From CAYNRG01 sp964399545 (GTDB lineage: Bacteria; Bacillota_I; Bacilli_A; Erysipelotrichales; Erysipelotrichaceae): a DNA stretch of 64,000 nucleotides. The stretch covers positions 1-64,000 of the forward strand of contig CAYNRG010000005.1 of NCBI GenBank assembly GCA_964399545.1, given 5' to 3'. Every line of letters starts with the position of its first letter. The stretch's first letter is position 1. The notes beneath the pieces are model-generated. The model was not told the DNA's origin. It saw only the letters and a list, made by a program, of their open reading frames with translations, and made no database searches. This document shows, piece by piece, positions 16,237-24,439 of this stretch. A program made the position numbers and the translations under genes.

Positions 16237-17734
16237 TAAAGTAATTTTTAATATTACAGGGTTGAAGAAGTATTTCCCTTTAAAGAAGAAATCTATGTTT
16301 TCGAAAGAACAGTTGTATATTAAAGCAAATGATGGCATTGATTTAACAGTTTATGAAGGAGAAACTTTAGGAATTGTTGGAGAATCAGGATGTGGAAAAT
16401 CTACATTTGGTCGTACTGTCTTACAATTGTATAATCAAACAGCAGGTTCCACTGAGTATTACGGTAGAACCATTGAAGATTTAGCACCACAATATATTAT
16501 CGATATTTTAAAGGACTTACCTAATGCAATCGATCGTTTTGAAAAAAATCGTCAAATTAGAAGAGATATTCGTGCGAAGCTAGAAAAACAACCAGAAGAT
16601 CAAAAAATTCAAGAAGAGCTTAAGAAGATTGAGAAGAAAATTGATGAATATTTTGATAGTACTGTTAAAATATTTGGTGCATTAGCGCTCTCTGATGATT
16701 TGAAACAAGTATCTCAAACCTATCTGAATTGGTTTACGAAAACGCAAGAATTATTAAAAGTTCAAAAGAAGATGAAGAAATTAACGGTTAATTTTGAAGC
16801 AGATGATAAAGAAATTGATACAACTAGTTCGAAGTATAAAACCTACCAAAATAAGAAGTCATCTTTAGAGAAAGAAGAAATAAAACTATCTGAAGAAGTT
16901 GGAAATGTTAAAAAACAAATTCAATCTTTAAAAGAACAAATTAAAGATAATCCTAAGTTTGAGCGATATGAAGAACGCCAGGATTCAGGAATTGAATTAA
17001 CCAAGCTAACAAAGAAAGAATTACGAGAAATTAGACAAGATATGCAAATTATTTTCCAAGATCCGTATTCTTCATTGAACCCAAGATTTACTGTAGGTCA
17101 AATTATTGCTGAGGGGTTAGTAGCGCATGGGAGTTTCAAAGAGAATAGCCCTAAACTTGAAAACTATATTTTAGAAGTGATGGAAAAGTGTGGACTTTCT
17201 CCATATATGCTACATCGATATGCTCATCAATTCTCAGGTGGGCAACGTCAAAGAATTGGAATTGCAAGAGCACTAGCTTTAAATCCAAAAGTTATTGTTT
17301 GTGATGAATCGGTTTCTGCTTTGGATGTTTCAATTCAATCACAAGTTATTAATTTACTAAAAGATTTAAGAGAAGAAAGAAATTTAACTTATTTATTTAT
17401 CACACATGATTTAAGTGTAGTTAAGTATATTAGTGATAGAATTTGCGTTATGTATTTAGGGAATGTCATGGAATTAGCACCGACTGATCGTGTCTTTGAA
17501 AATCCATTGCACCCATATACAGAGGCTTTGATGTCGGCGATTCCAACTACTGAAGAAGTGAAAGAAGAAATGGTATTATTGGAAGGAGATATTCCATCAC
17601 CAATTAATCCTCCAAAAGGATGTAAATTCCATACACGCTGTAAATACTGCATGGATGTGTGTAAAGAAGTTGCGCCAGAGCTTCAAGAAGTAGAGCCAGG
17701 ACACTTAGTTGCTTGTCATCTAAGAAAAGCGTAG
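16226..17734 (+). CDS. oppF: Oligopeptide ABC transporter ATPase OppF with a long coiled-coil insert
   Basis: OppF is the partner ATPase of OppD. Walker A GESGCGKST is at 52-60, Q-loop IIFQDPYSSLNP at 275-286, signature FSGGQRQRIGIARAL at 336-350, and Walker B VIVCDES with FITHDLS follow. The gap between Walker A and the Q-loop is about 215 residues instead of about 45. Residues about 83-258 are a highly charged, lysine/glutamate-rich insert predicted to be helical coiled coil (KKIEKKIDEYF, EKEEIKLSEEVGNVKKQIQ). The total is 502 residues against a usual 310-330. All catalytic motifs are intact, as is the C-terminal cysteine segment (CKFHTRCKYCMDVC). Confidence 0.93.
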   Translation: MSNNKVIFNITGLKKYFPLKKKSMFSKEQLYIKANDGIDLTVYEGETLGIVGESGCGKSTFGRTVLQLYNQTAGSTEYYGRTIEDLAPQYIIDILKDLPNAIDRFEKNRQIRRDIRAKLEKQPEDQKIQEELKKIEKKIDEYFDSTVKIFGALALSDDLKQVSQTYLNWFTKTQELLKVQKKMKKLTVNFEADDKEIDTTSSKYKTYQNKKSSLEKEEIKLSEEVGNVKKQIQSLKEQIKDNPKFERYEERQDSGIELTKLTKKELREIRQDMQIIFQDPYSSLNPRFTVGQIIAEGLVAHGSFKENSPKLENYILEVMEKCGLSPYMLHRYAHQFSGGQRQRIGIARALALNPKVIVCDESVSALDVSIQSQVINLLKDLREERNLTYLFITHDLSVVKYISDRICVMYLGNVMELAPTDRVFENPLHPYTEALMSAIPTTEEVKEEMVLLEGDIPSPINPPKGCKFHTRCKYCMDVCKEVAPELQEVEPGHLVACHLRKA

Positions 17735-17735
17735 A

Positions 17736-17927
17736 ATGTTTTCCAAAATAAAGCGTGCTTTTAAGAAAGAGCCAAGCAAAGAAGAATTAGATGAAAAAAT
17801 CGCTGAGTTAAATATGGAAAAAGAAGATTTTAAAGCTATGGTGACAGCTGCATTATTAATACTCATGCCAGCAGTGATTATAGTTGCACTAATTTTCTAT
17901 GCAATAATCTATTTTATATTTATGTAA
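17736..17927 (+). CDS. Small single-pass membrane protein of unknown function
   Basis: This 63-residue protein starts one base after the oppF stop, so it is probably co-translated with the opp operon. The first 35 residues are highly charged (MFSKIKRAFKKEPSKEELDEK), suggesting an amphipathic cytoplasmic helix. Residues about 36-62 are one strongly hydrophobic segment. I know no family for it. Its position suggests an accessory role with the transporter, but that is inference. There is no strong ribosome binding site, and translation would depend on coupling to oppF. Confidence 0.6.
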   Translation: MFSKIKRAFKKEPSKEELDEKIAELNMEKEDFKAMVTAALLILMPAVIIVALIFYAIIYFIFM

Positions 17928-17946
17928 AGAAAGCAGATGAAAAAAT

Positions 17947-18004
17947 AAAAAAATCCTTCTTGGGTGTGGACAGTGTCCCAACCACCAAGGAGGATTTTCT
18001 TATT
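17947..18004 (+). terminator. Terminator of the opp operon
   Basis: A long stem forms between AAAATCCTTCTTGG (17950-17963) and CCAAGGAGGATTTT (17985-17998), with one G-T wobble and a T-rich tail. The loop may extend the stem further (GTG/CAC). Confidence 0.85.
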
Positions 18005-18041
18005 GTTAAGAAGAAAATAGTGATAAAAACAATAAATTTAT

Positions 18042-18070
18042 TTGAAAAATGAAAGAAAAAGGACTATACT
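18042..18070 (+). promoter_or_regulatory. Promoter of the V-ATPase operon
   Basis: TTGAAA (18042-18047), 17 bp and TATACT (18065-18070) lie 25 bp ahead of the first ATPase gene. Confidence 0.78.
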
Positions 18071-18095
18071 ATTTGACGAGTGAAGGGAGAATTGC

Positions 18096-18407
18096 ATGAA
18101 AATTGAAAATATGAAAGAATTAATTCAATTTGATCGAAAAATTCAAAAAGAAGTGGAAGAAGCTTACCAGAAGAAAAGTGAAATAAAAAAGAAAATAGAT
18201 GAAGAAAAAGAAATTCTTAGTAAAAAAGCATGGGATGAAGTAGAGAAAGAAGTAAATCAAATGAAAGAGAAACTTGATAAAAAAATTCAAGAAAGTGCAA
18301 GTATCAATGAGACAGAATATAAAAAGCGTGTAAAGAGCCTACAAGAACAATATAATAGTCAAAAAGAGTTATGGATAAACAAGATTGTAAGTCAGTGTAT
18401 TAAATAA
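18096..18407 (+). CDS. V-type ATPase peripheral stalk subunit (G/H type)
   Basis: This 103-residue, almost entirely helical protein is very rich in lysine and glutamate with heptad-like spacing. It matches the peripheral-stalk subunit that pairs with subunit E in bacterial V/A-type ATPases (NtpF in Enterococcus, AtpH in archaea). No enzymatic motif is expected. Assignment rests on length, coiled-coil character and first position in a complete ATPase operon. The next gene starts 18 bases later. Confidence 0.8.
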   Translation: MKIENMKELIQFDRKIQKEVEEAYQKKSEIKKKIDEEKEILSKKAWDEVEKEVNQMKEKLDKKIQESASINETEYKKRVKSLQEQYNSQKELWINKIVSQCIK

Positions 18408-18425
18408 AGAAAGAAGGCGAAGAAA

Positions 18426-19460
18426 ATGGATTTAGCTGCAGGAGCTTTGAGTGCAAAGGCTAAAGCGATGTATGGAAGACGATTGAGACCAGAAGATTAT
18501 CAAAATATGTTGCAAAAGAAAACAGTTCCAGAAGTTGCTTCGTATCTAAAACAAGAAACATATTTCTCATCTGCGTTGGAAGGTGTTAATGAAAATTCAG
18601 TGCATAGAGGTCAATTAGAGTCTTTAATTCGGATGGATTTATTTCAACGATTTTGCAGTTTGATGAGGTATGTAGATACAAAGAAAGACGGATTTTACCG
18701 CTATGCAATTATCAAACAAGAAATAGATCAAATTTTATCATGCCTTCGATCAGTAGCAACAGGAGATAAGTTAAGTTTCATTGCGACAGTTCCTATATAC
18801 TTAGATCAATATACAAGTTTTGAAATTGATAAGTTAGCTCAAGTTGAGACCTATCAGGATTTACTTCATGTTATGAAGGGGACAGAGTATTATTCTATTA
18901 TTGAAGAATATAAAGTAGACTCAATGGATGACTTTGATTTTAACGGATTTGAAAATCAATTACAAGATTATTACGTGATTACAGTCAAGCGATTGATAGA
19001 TCAAGGTTTTTCAGGAAAAATCAGAAAAGAGTTGAAACAAATCTTTATGAGTCGAGAAGAACTTCAGAATATTCAGAAAATTTATCGCATGAAAAAATAT
19101 TTTAAATTTGGAAGTGAACGTATCAAATCAATGATCCATATTGATCCAGTGTATTTATCAAAGAGAGAGACAAATAGCTTGATCGATGAAATTGAGGCTG
19201 ATGAAATATTTAGTTGGTTAAAAGGAACGCCGTATGGGAAATATATTCAAAGTGATCAATTTGTATATATTGAACATCACATTAAAAAAATATTTTATGG
19301 ACTAGATAAGAAATATTTTTCTTTCAATACGAATCCAGATTTAATCACCTTGTCATATATGTATTTATCAGAGTTAGAAATTCAGAATATTATCGATATT
19401 ATTGAAGGAGTCCGATACCGAATTGCTCCTGAAAAAATTAGTCGGCATTTAGTTTATTAG
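18426..19460 (+). CDS. ntpC: V-type ATPase subunit C
   Basis: Subunit C (the AC39/d homologue) links the central stalk to the membrane rotor ring. The 344-residue protein is helical and begins with AAGALSAKAKAMYGRRLRPEDYQNML, the usual start of this family. Further conserved stretches include VPEVASYLKQETYF and a C-terminal YLSELEIQNIIDIIEGVRYRI. It has no membrane segments, as expected. It precedes subunit I, whereas in the Enterococcus ntp operon C comes after E. Confidence 0.9.
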   Translation: MDLAAGALSAKAKAMYGRRLRPEDYQNMLQKKTVPEVASYLKQETYFSSALEGVNENSVHRGQLESLIRMDLFQRFCSLMRYVDTKKDGFYRYAIIKQEIDQILSCLRSVATGDKLSFIATVPIYLDQYTSFEIDKLAQVETYQDLLHVMKGTEYYSIIEEYKVDSMDDFDFNGFENQLQDYYVITVKRLIDQGFSGKIRKELKQIFMSREELQNIQKIYRMKKYFKFGSERIKSMIHIDPVYLSKRETNSLIDEIEADEIFSWLKGTPYGKYIQSDQFVYIEHHIKKIFYGLDKKYFSFNTNPDLITLSYMYLSELEIQNIIDIIEGVRYRIAPEKISRHLVY

Positions 19461-19472
19461 AAAGGAGAAATT

Positions 19473-21296
19473 ATGGGAATTGTAAAAATGAAATTAGTTC
19501 GTGTTTCAACAGATGCATCCAATATTGAAGAGGTACTTAAAAGATGCTCATCTTCATCACTTCTTCATGCGGAAGAAGCCATTGATGTCATCAGAAAAGA
19601 TACGGATGAACGAGTTCTGATTAAAGAAAATGAATATGGTGAGTATGAGGCGATATTAAAAAATATTGGTCATAGCATAGGATTTGAAATGAAAAAGCAA
19701 GAGAACTCATCAAACACTTATACTAAAGATGAGTGTGAACAATTTGTTAAAAATATGGAAAAGAAATTTAGTTTTCTTAGTGGGAGTGAAAACTCTCTGA
19801 CAAAGGATGATCAAATCGCATTAGAAAATTTACGTGAATTAGATTTTAAGAGAATGCATGAATCTCAATATGTCACATTTGGGTTTGGACGAGTTCCACA
19901 AAATAATGCTAAGAAAATTAACTTAGTAGACTATTCAAAATTGATGATTACAACACTGCATGAAAATGCACATTACAGATGGATTTGTTATGCAACGTCA
20001 AATACCTATGTAAAAGAAGTGAAACAAGCTTTACGTGCTCTTTATATGGAAGAAATAAAAATCCCTATACTAGACAGTAAGCGGATGATTGCTGAATGTG
20101 GGGATGAGATGTTAGATGTTTACACTTATTGTGAAGAGAAAAGTCGTATTTTTGAATTATATCGATATGTATCCCAAGTCAATGACCGTTATATTATCAT
20201 GGGATTTGTACCTATGAAAAAAATCAATAAATTTAGAAAAGAATTTGAATATTTAGATGTTCAAATTGATGAGGTCGAATTGAAAGAGTATCCACATTTA
20301 CATCCTCCAACATTGCTTAAAAATAATTGGTTTTTTAAACCATTTGAATTGTATGTAGAAATGTATAGTTTACCGAAATATGGAGAGCTAGACCCAACTG
20401 TGATTGTAGGGTTAACGTATTGTTTCTTATTTGGAGTGATGTTTGGAGATTTGGGACAAGGATTGTTGTTAATGATTTTGGGATTATTTTTAGAAGTCAA
20501 GACCAAAAATAAATTAGCAGGAATTATTGCACGAATTGGAATTCCTTCCATGATCTTTGGATTCTTATTTGGTTCAGTATTTGGGAATGAAGAATTATTA
20601 ATTCCGGTGCATCAAAGCGTATTTGGGACAGAAGGTCTGCTGATTCATGTGATGGCCCCTTCAACTACAATGGTTTTGTTACTTGCAGCAGTTGGGATAG
20701 GCGCGTTTCTCATTTTTATGAGTATAGGAATCAATACGCTATTGAATATAAAAAGGAAAAAATGGGGCGAGGTTTTGTTTAGTCATAATGGACTAGCCGG
20801 AATGATCTTCTATACTTATTTTGTAGCTGCAATCTTCTTAAGTGTTTTAGGGTCAACAATTAAGCTCTTAACCATGGATAAGTTTTTACTTTTTGGCGTA
20901 TTACCAATGATTGCTTTCTTTATGAAAGAACCATTCTCTCAATTGATTGAAGGTGAAAGTCTGACACCTCATATTGGGTGGGGAAATTTTATTTTAGAAA
21001 CAATCTTTGAATTGATAGAAATTCTATTTAGCTTTGTAACAAACTCGCTATCTTATTTACGGGTTGGTGGATTTGTCTTAAGTCATGCCGGAATGATGTT
21101 GGTAGTTATGACATTAGTTGAAATGATTGGTAGTGCAGGGCCTCTTGTCTTAGTCTTAGGAAATCTCTTTGTTATGGGACTAGAGGGGTTAATTGTAGGG
21201 ATTCAAACCCTACGTTTAGAATATTATGAAATGTTTAGTCGTTACTTTGATGGTGGCGGAAAGAAATTTGAATTAATTTCAGCAGAATGCAAATAG
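19473..21296 (+). CDS. ntpI: V-type ATPase subunit I (a-type stator)
   Basis: Subunit I is the membrane stator that forms the ion half-channels against the rotor ring. The 607-residue protein has a soluble N-terminal half of about 290 residues (peripheral stalk docking). The C-terminal half has seven or eight membrane segments, starting at DPTVIVGLTYCFLFGVMFGDLGQGLLL. The functional arginine of the channel is likely in NSLSYLRVGGFVLSHAGM, a well-conserved family motif. AAAGGAGA precedes the ATG. Subunit K follows after 12 bases. Confidence 0.95.
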   Translation: MGIVKMKLVRVSTDASNIEEVLKRCSSSSLLHAEEAIDVIRKDTDERVLIKENEYGEYEAILKNIGHSIGFEMKKQENSSNTYTKDECEQFVKNMEKKFSFLSGSENSLTKDDQIALENLRELDFKRMHESQYVTFGFGRVPQNNAKKINLVDYSKLMITTLHENAHYRWICYATSNTYVKEVKQALRALYMEEIKIPILDSKRMIAECGDEMLDVYTYCEEKSRIFELYRYVSQVNDRYIIMGFVPMKKINKFRKEFEYLDVQIDEVELKEYPHLHPPTLLKNNWFFKPFELYVEMYSLPKYGELDPTVIVGLTYCFLFGVMFGDLGQGLLLMILGLFLEVKTKNKLAGIIARIGIPSMIFGFLFGSVFGNEELLIPVHQSVFGTEGLLIHVMAPSTTMVLLLAAVGIGAFLIFMSIGINTLLNIKRKKWGEVLFSHNGLAGMIFYTYFVAAIFLSVLGSTIKLLTMDKFLLFGVLPMIAFFMKEPFSQLIEGESLTPHIGWGNFILETIFELIEILFSFVTNSLSYLRVGGFVLSHAGMMLVVMTLVEMIGSAGPLVLVLGNLFVMGLEGLIVGIQTLRLEYYEMFSRYFDGGGKKFELISAECK

Positions 21297-21308
21297 GAGG
21301 AAGAAAAT

Positions 21309-21752
21309 ATGTTGTCAATGTTTGAAATGTTATTACCGTTAATTGCGGTTGCTTTAGTGATTATACCATTGTTTGTTATTGCAAAAAGAGGAGTTCGTGC
21401 CCAAAATGCAAAGTCTTATTTGATTACACAAATTTCGATTTTTACTGGAGTTTTTATCTTGGTGATGGTTTTCCAAATTAATAGTTTTAGTGTATTGGCA
21501 TCAGAAACAACGGGAGCTAATCCGATGGTTGGGACAGTAGCTCAAGGAATGGGATTCCTAGCAGCAGCACTTGCGACTTCATGCTCGGCAATTGGAGCAG
21601 GGATTGCGGTTGCAGCAGCAGCCCCAGCGGCGATTGGAGCTATTTCTGAGAATTCAGAGAACTTTGGTAAAGCTATTATCTTTGTTACCTTAGGAGAAGG
21701 TGTAGCTATTTATGGGTTATTAATTTCAATTTTGATTATTAATAAATTGTAG
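21309..21752 (+). CDS. ntpK: V-type ATPase rotor subunit K (c-type)
   Basis: Subunit K forms the ion-carrying membrane ring. The 147-residue protein has four hydrophobic segments. The C-terminal pair is a genuine c-subunit hairpin: a glycine/alanine-rich helix (AQGMGFLAAALATSCSAIGAGIAVAAAA described by positions 79-106), then a helix with the ion-binding glutamate in LGEGVAIYGLL (Glu130). The N-terminal pair (residues about 8-25 and 38-64) lacks that glycine-rich pattern and does not look like a second c hairpin. So there is one ion site per subunit. The helix-1 position that is glutamine in sodium-type F rings appears hydrophobic, weakly favouring protons. Confidence 0.88.
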   Translation: MLSMFEMLLPLIAVALVIIPLFVIAKRGVRAQNAKSYLITQISIFTGVFILVMVFQINSFSVLASETTGANPMVGTVAQGMGFLAAALATSCSAIGAGIAVAAAAPAAIGAISENSENFGKAIIFVTLGEGVAIYGLLISILIINKL

Positions 21753-21763
21753 GAGGTAATAGA

Positions 21764-22072
21764 ATGAAAGCCTTTTGCATTAGTGATAATATTGATACAC
21801 AGATGGGGCTTCGATTAGCCGGAATAGAAAGTGTTGTTGTCCATGAAAGACAAGAAGTTTTGGAGGAATTAAATCGATGTATTCGAAATCCAGAGATTGG
21901 AATTATCTTGATGACAACGAAGATCGTGATGACATGTCCGGAAGTTATTTCAGACATGAAAATTAATTTATCAAAGCCACTTTTAGTAGAAATACCCGAT
22001 CGTCATGGATCAACAAAAGTAGGTGCAGCAATCGACCGCTATATTAGTGAAGCGATTGGAATAAAATTGTGA
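21764..22072 (+). CDS. ntpG: V-type ATPase subunit F
   Basis: This 102-residue protein is the central-stalk subunit F (NtpG in Enterococcus). It has the Rossmann-like alpha/beta pattern of the family: MKAFCISDNIDTQMGLRLAG at the start, then IGIILMTTKIVMTCPEVISDM, and a PLLVEIPDRHG segment near the end. An AGGAGG site precedes the start. Position between K and E and correct size support the call. Confidence 0.92.
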   Translation: MKAFCISDNIDTQMGLRLAGIESVVVHERQEVLEELNRCIRNPEIGIILMTTKIVMTCPEVISDMKINLSKPLLVEIPDRHGSTKVGAAIDRYISEAIGIKL

Positions 22073-22082
22073 GGTGTTGAAG

Positions 22083-22661
22083 ATGGATGAGAAAGTAGAG
22101 TTACTTCATATCATTGAAGAAGATATGAAAGAACAATCAGAGTTAGTTATTGAACAAATTAATTATGAAATTAAAGCAATGGAACAGCGCCAACTTCACT
22201 TTTTTGAAGATGGATTAAAAAAAGAAGTAGAGTCATATAAGGAAAGAGAGCTAAATGACCTAAATCGTTTAGCTGCTACTAAATCTTCGCAGAACAAATT
22301 AGAGATTAAGCGTGATTTATTGCAGCTTAGACAAAAGCTAGTAGAAGACTTATTTAAAGAAGTAGAGAGTAAGTTAGTTGCTTTTGTAGAAAGTGAAGAT
22401 TATTGCTCTTATCTGAAAAAGAAGATAGAAGAAATTCAAAGTGAAGGTGGTATTTTTCAAGTAAGGAAAAAAGATATTACTTTAATGAGTGAATTAGTTG
22501 CAGAAAAACAACTGAAGTGTCAAGTTGAGGAAGGTGAAATCAATTTAGGAGGATTTCGCTATATACAACAAAAAGAGAGAATTGAAATAGATAGTACATT
22601 AGATACAAGTTATGAAGAGCAAAAAGTGTGGTTTAGAAGTCACTCACATCTAATGGTATAG
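22083..22661 (+). CDS. ntpE: V-type ATPase subunit E
   Basis: Subunit E is the peripheral-stalk partner of the G/H-type coiled coil. The 192-residue protein starts at the ATG at 22083, six bases after GAGGTG (an upstream GTG at 22074 overlaps that site). The N-terminal half is a long charged helix. The C-terminal half is the globular domain, with EGEINLGGFRYIQ near the end, a pattern of this family. No catalytic motif is expected. The start almost abuts the subunit F stop. Confidence 0.87.
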   Translation: MDEKVELLHIIEEDMKEQSELVIEQINYEIKAMEQRQLHFFEDGLKKEVESYKERELNDLNRLAATKSSQNKLEIKRDLLQLRQKLVEDLFKEVESKLVAFVESEDYCSYLKKKIEEIQSEGGIFQVRKKDITLMSELVAEKQLKCQVEEGEINLGGFRYIQQKERIEIDSTLDTSYEEQKVWFRSHSHLMV

Positions 22662-22675
22662 AAAGGAGGGTGGAT

Positions 22676-24424
22676 ATGGAAAACAAGATATATTCCATCA
22701 ATGGACCTGTTATTAAAGTTCAAAACTCCAAAGACTTTAGTATGTTGGAGATGGTGTATGTTGGCGATAAAAAATTACTGGGAGAAGTAATTGGAATCAC
22801 AGAAAAAGAAACAATTATCCAAGTATATGAATCGACGACAGGATTAAAGGTTAATGACCCAGTAGAAACAAGTGGGATGCTACTTTCTGCATACCTTGGT
22901 CCAGGAATACTAAAGAATATTTTTGATGGAATTGAAAGACCTTTAAAGTTGATTAAGGAATCACAGGGACCATTTATTGGTCCTGGGAAAACGGTGTCCT
23001 CTTTAGATTTGAGTAAAAAATGGAAAGTCACCCTCTGTGTAAAAAAAGGTGATCGAGTATCAGCGGGAGAAATTTTTGCAACATGTCCAGAAACTAGTTT
23101 AATTGAGCATCGCAGTTTAATTCCACCCAGAGTAGCTGGAGAAGTTATTGAGACTGTAGAAAATGGTGAGTATACCATTGATGAGACACTTATTAAAGTG
23201 ATGGATACTAAGGGAAAAATTCATGAAGTTCAATTAGCACAGCAATGGCCAATTAGAAATCCACGCCCAATAGCAAAAAGGAAAATGATTTCGATGCCAT
23301 TAATTACAGGACAAAGGGTTATCGATACTTTATTCCCAATCGCCAAAGGTGGAGCTGCAGCAGTTCCAGGAGGGTTTGGAGCAGGAAAAACAATGACGCA
23401 GCATCAAATTGCTAAATGGTGCGATGCAGATATTATTGTATATGTTGGCTGTGGTGAGCGTGGAAATGAAATGACACAAGTTTTGGAAGAATTTAGTGAG
23501 CTGATTGATCCGAAATCCAATAAGCCATTATTAGATAGAACGGTGTTGATTGCAAACACATCAAATATGCCGGTGGCAGCACGTGAGGCGAGCATTTATA
23601 CGGGAATTACATTGGCGGAATATTACCGTGATATGGGCTATCATGTAGCTATTATGGCTGATTCAACTTCACGTTGGGCTGAAGCTCTACGCGAAATCTC
23701 AGGAAGGCTGGAAGAAATGCCTGCCGAAGAAGGATTTCCAGCTTATCTTCCATCACGAATTTCTCAATTTTATGAGAGAGCAGCGTATGTAGAAACATTA
23801 AGTAAGAAAGAAGGATCGGTAACTATTATTGGCGCTGTTTCTCCACAAGGAGCTGATTTTTCAGAGCCAGTAACACAAAATACAAAGCGATTTGTTCGAT
23901 CTTTTTGGGCACTAGACAAATCTTTGGCCTATGGCCGTCATTATCCAGCCATCAACTGGAATAATAGTTACAGTGATTATCTAGATGACTTAGCTTTGTG
24001 GTATCGTGAAAATGTGTCTCAGGAATTTGTGGAGTTGCGAAAAGAAATGGTCCGCATTCTTCATGAGGAAAATCAATTAATGGAGATTGTTAAGTTAATT
24101 GGTTCAGATGTTTTACCAGATGATCAAAAGCTACTGTTGGAAATTGCTAAGGTTGTTCGGGTAGGATATCTACAACAAAATGCTTTCCATCCTGATGATA
24201 CCTTTGTTCCCTTTGAGAAACAGTATAAGATGTTAAAGGTAATCTCTTATCTTTACCAAGCGTCTCTTGTATTAGTGAATAAAAAAATTCCAATTCGCTC
24301 CATTGTGGAGACAGAAGTATTTGATACAGTGATTAAAATTAAATATGATGTACCTAATAATAATTTAGAGATGCTTGATCAATATTACGAAAAGATTGAT
24401 TTAGCTTTAGCGGAGATTGAATAG
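22676..24424 (+). CDS. ntpA: V-type ATPase catalytic subunit A
   Basis: Subunit A carries the ATP hydrolysis sites. The 582-residue protein (ATG at 22676 after AAAGGAGGG) has the N-terminal barrel, the bulge domain unique to V/A-type A subunits (about residues 110-185), and Walker A GGFGAGKT at about 232-239. Later conserved stretches are CGERGNEMTQVLEEF, MADSTSRWAEALREISGRLEEMPAEEG (read by its parts) and AVSPQGADFSEPV. Length matches the family (580-600). Subunit B follows after 15 bases. Confidence 0.97.
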   Translation: MENKIYSINGPVIKVQNSKDFSMLEMVYVGDKKLLGEVIGITEKETIIQVYESTTGLKVNDPVETSGMLLSAYLGPGILKNIFDGIERPLKLIKESQGPFIGPGKTVSSLDLSKKWKVTLCVKKGDRVSAGEIFATCPETSLIEHRSLIPPRVAGEVIETVENGEYTIDETLIKVMDTKGKIHEVQLAQQWPIRNPRPIAKRKMISMPLITGQRVIDTLFPIAKGGAAAVPGGFGAGKTMTQHQIAKWCDADIIVYVGCGERGNEMTQVLEEFSELIDPKSNKPLLDRTVLIANTSNMPVAAREASIYTGITLAEYYRDMGYHVAIMADSTSRWAEALREISGRLEEMPAEEGFPAYLPSRISQFYERAAYVETLSKKEGSVTIIGAVSPQGADFSEPVTQNTKRFVRSFWALDKSLAYGRHYPAINWNNSYSDYLDDLALWYRENVSQEFVELRKEMVRILHEENQLMEIVKLIGSDVLPDDQKLLLEIAKVVRVGYLQQNAFHPDDTFVPFEKQYKMLKVISYLYQASLVLVNKKIPIRSIVETEVFDTVIKIKYDVPNNNLEMLDQYYEKIDLALAEIE

Positions 24425-24439
24425 AGAAGGAGGATGACC

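Noticed and set aside
22720..23178. 152-codon minus-strand frame opposite V-ATPase subunit A
   Set aside because: It is antisense to a highly conserved gene, with low-complexity composition and no start site context.
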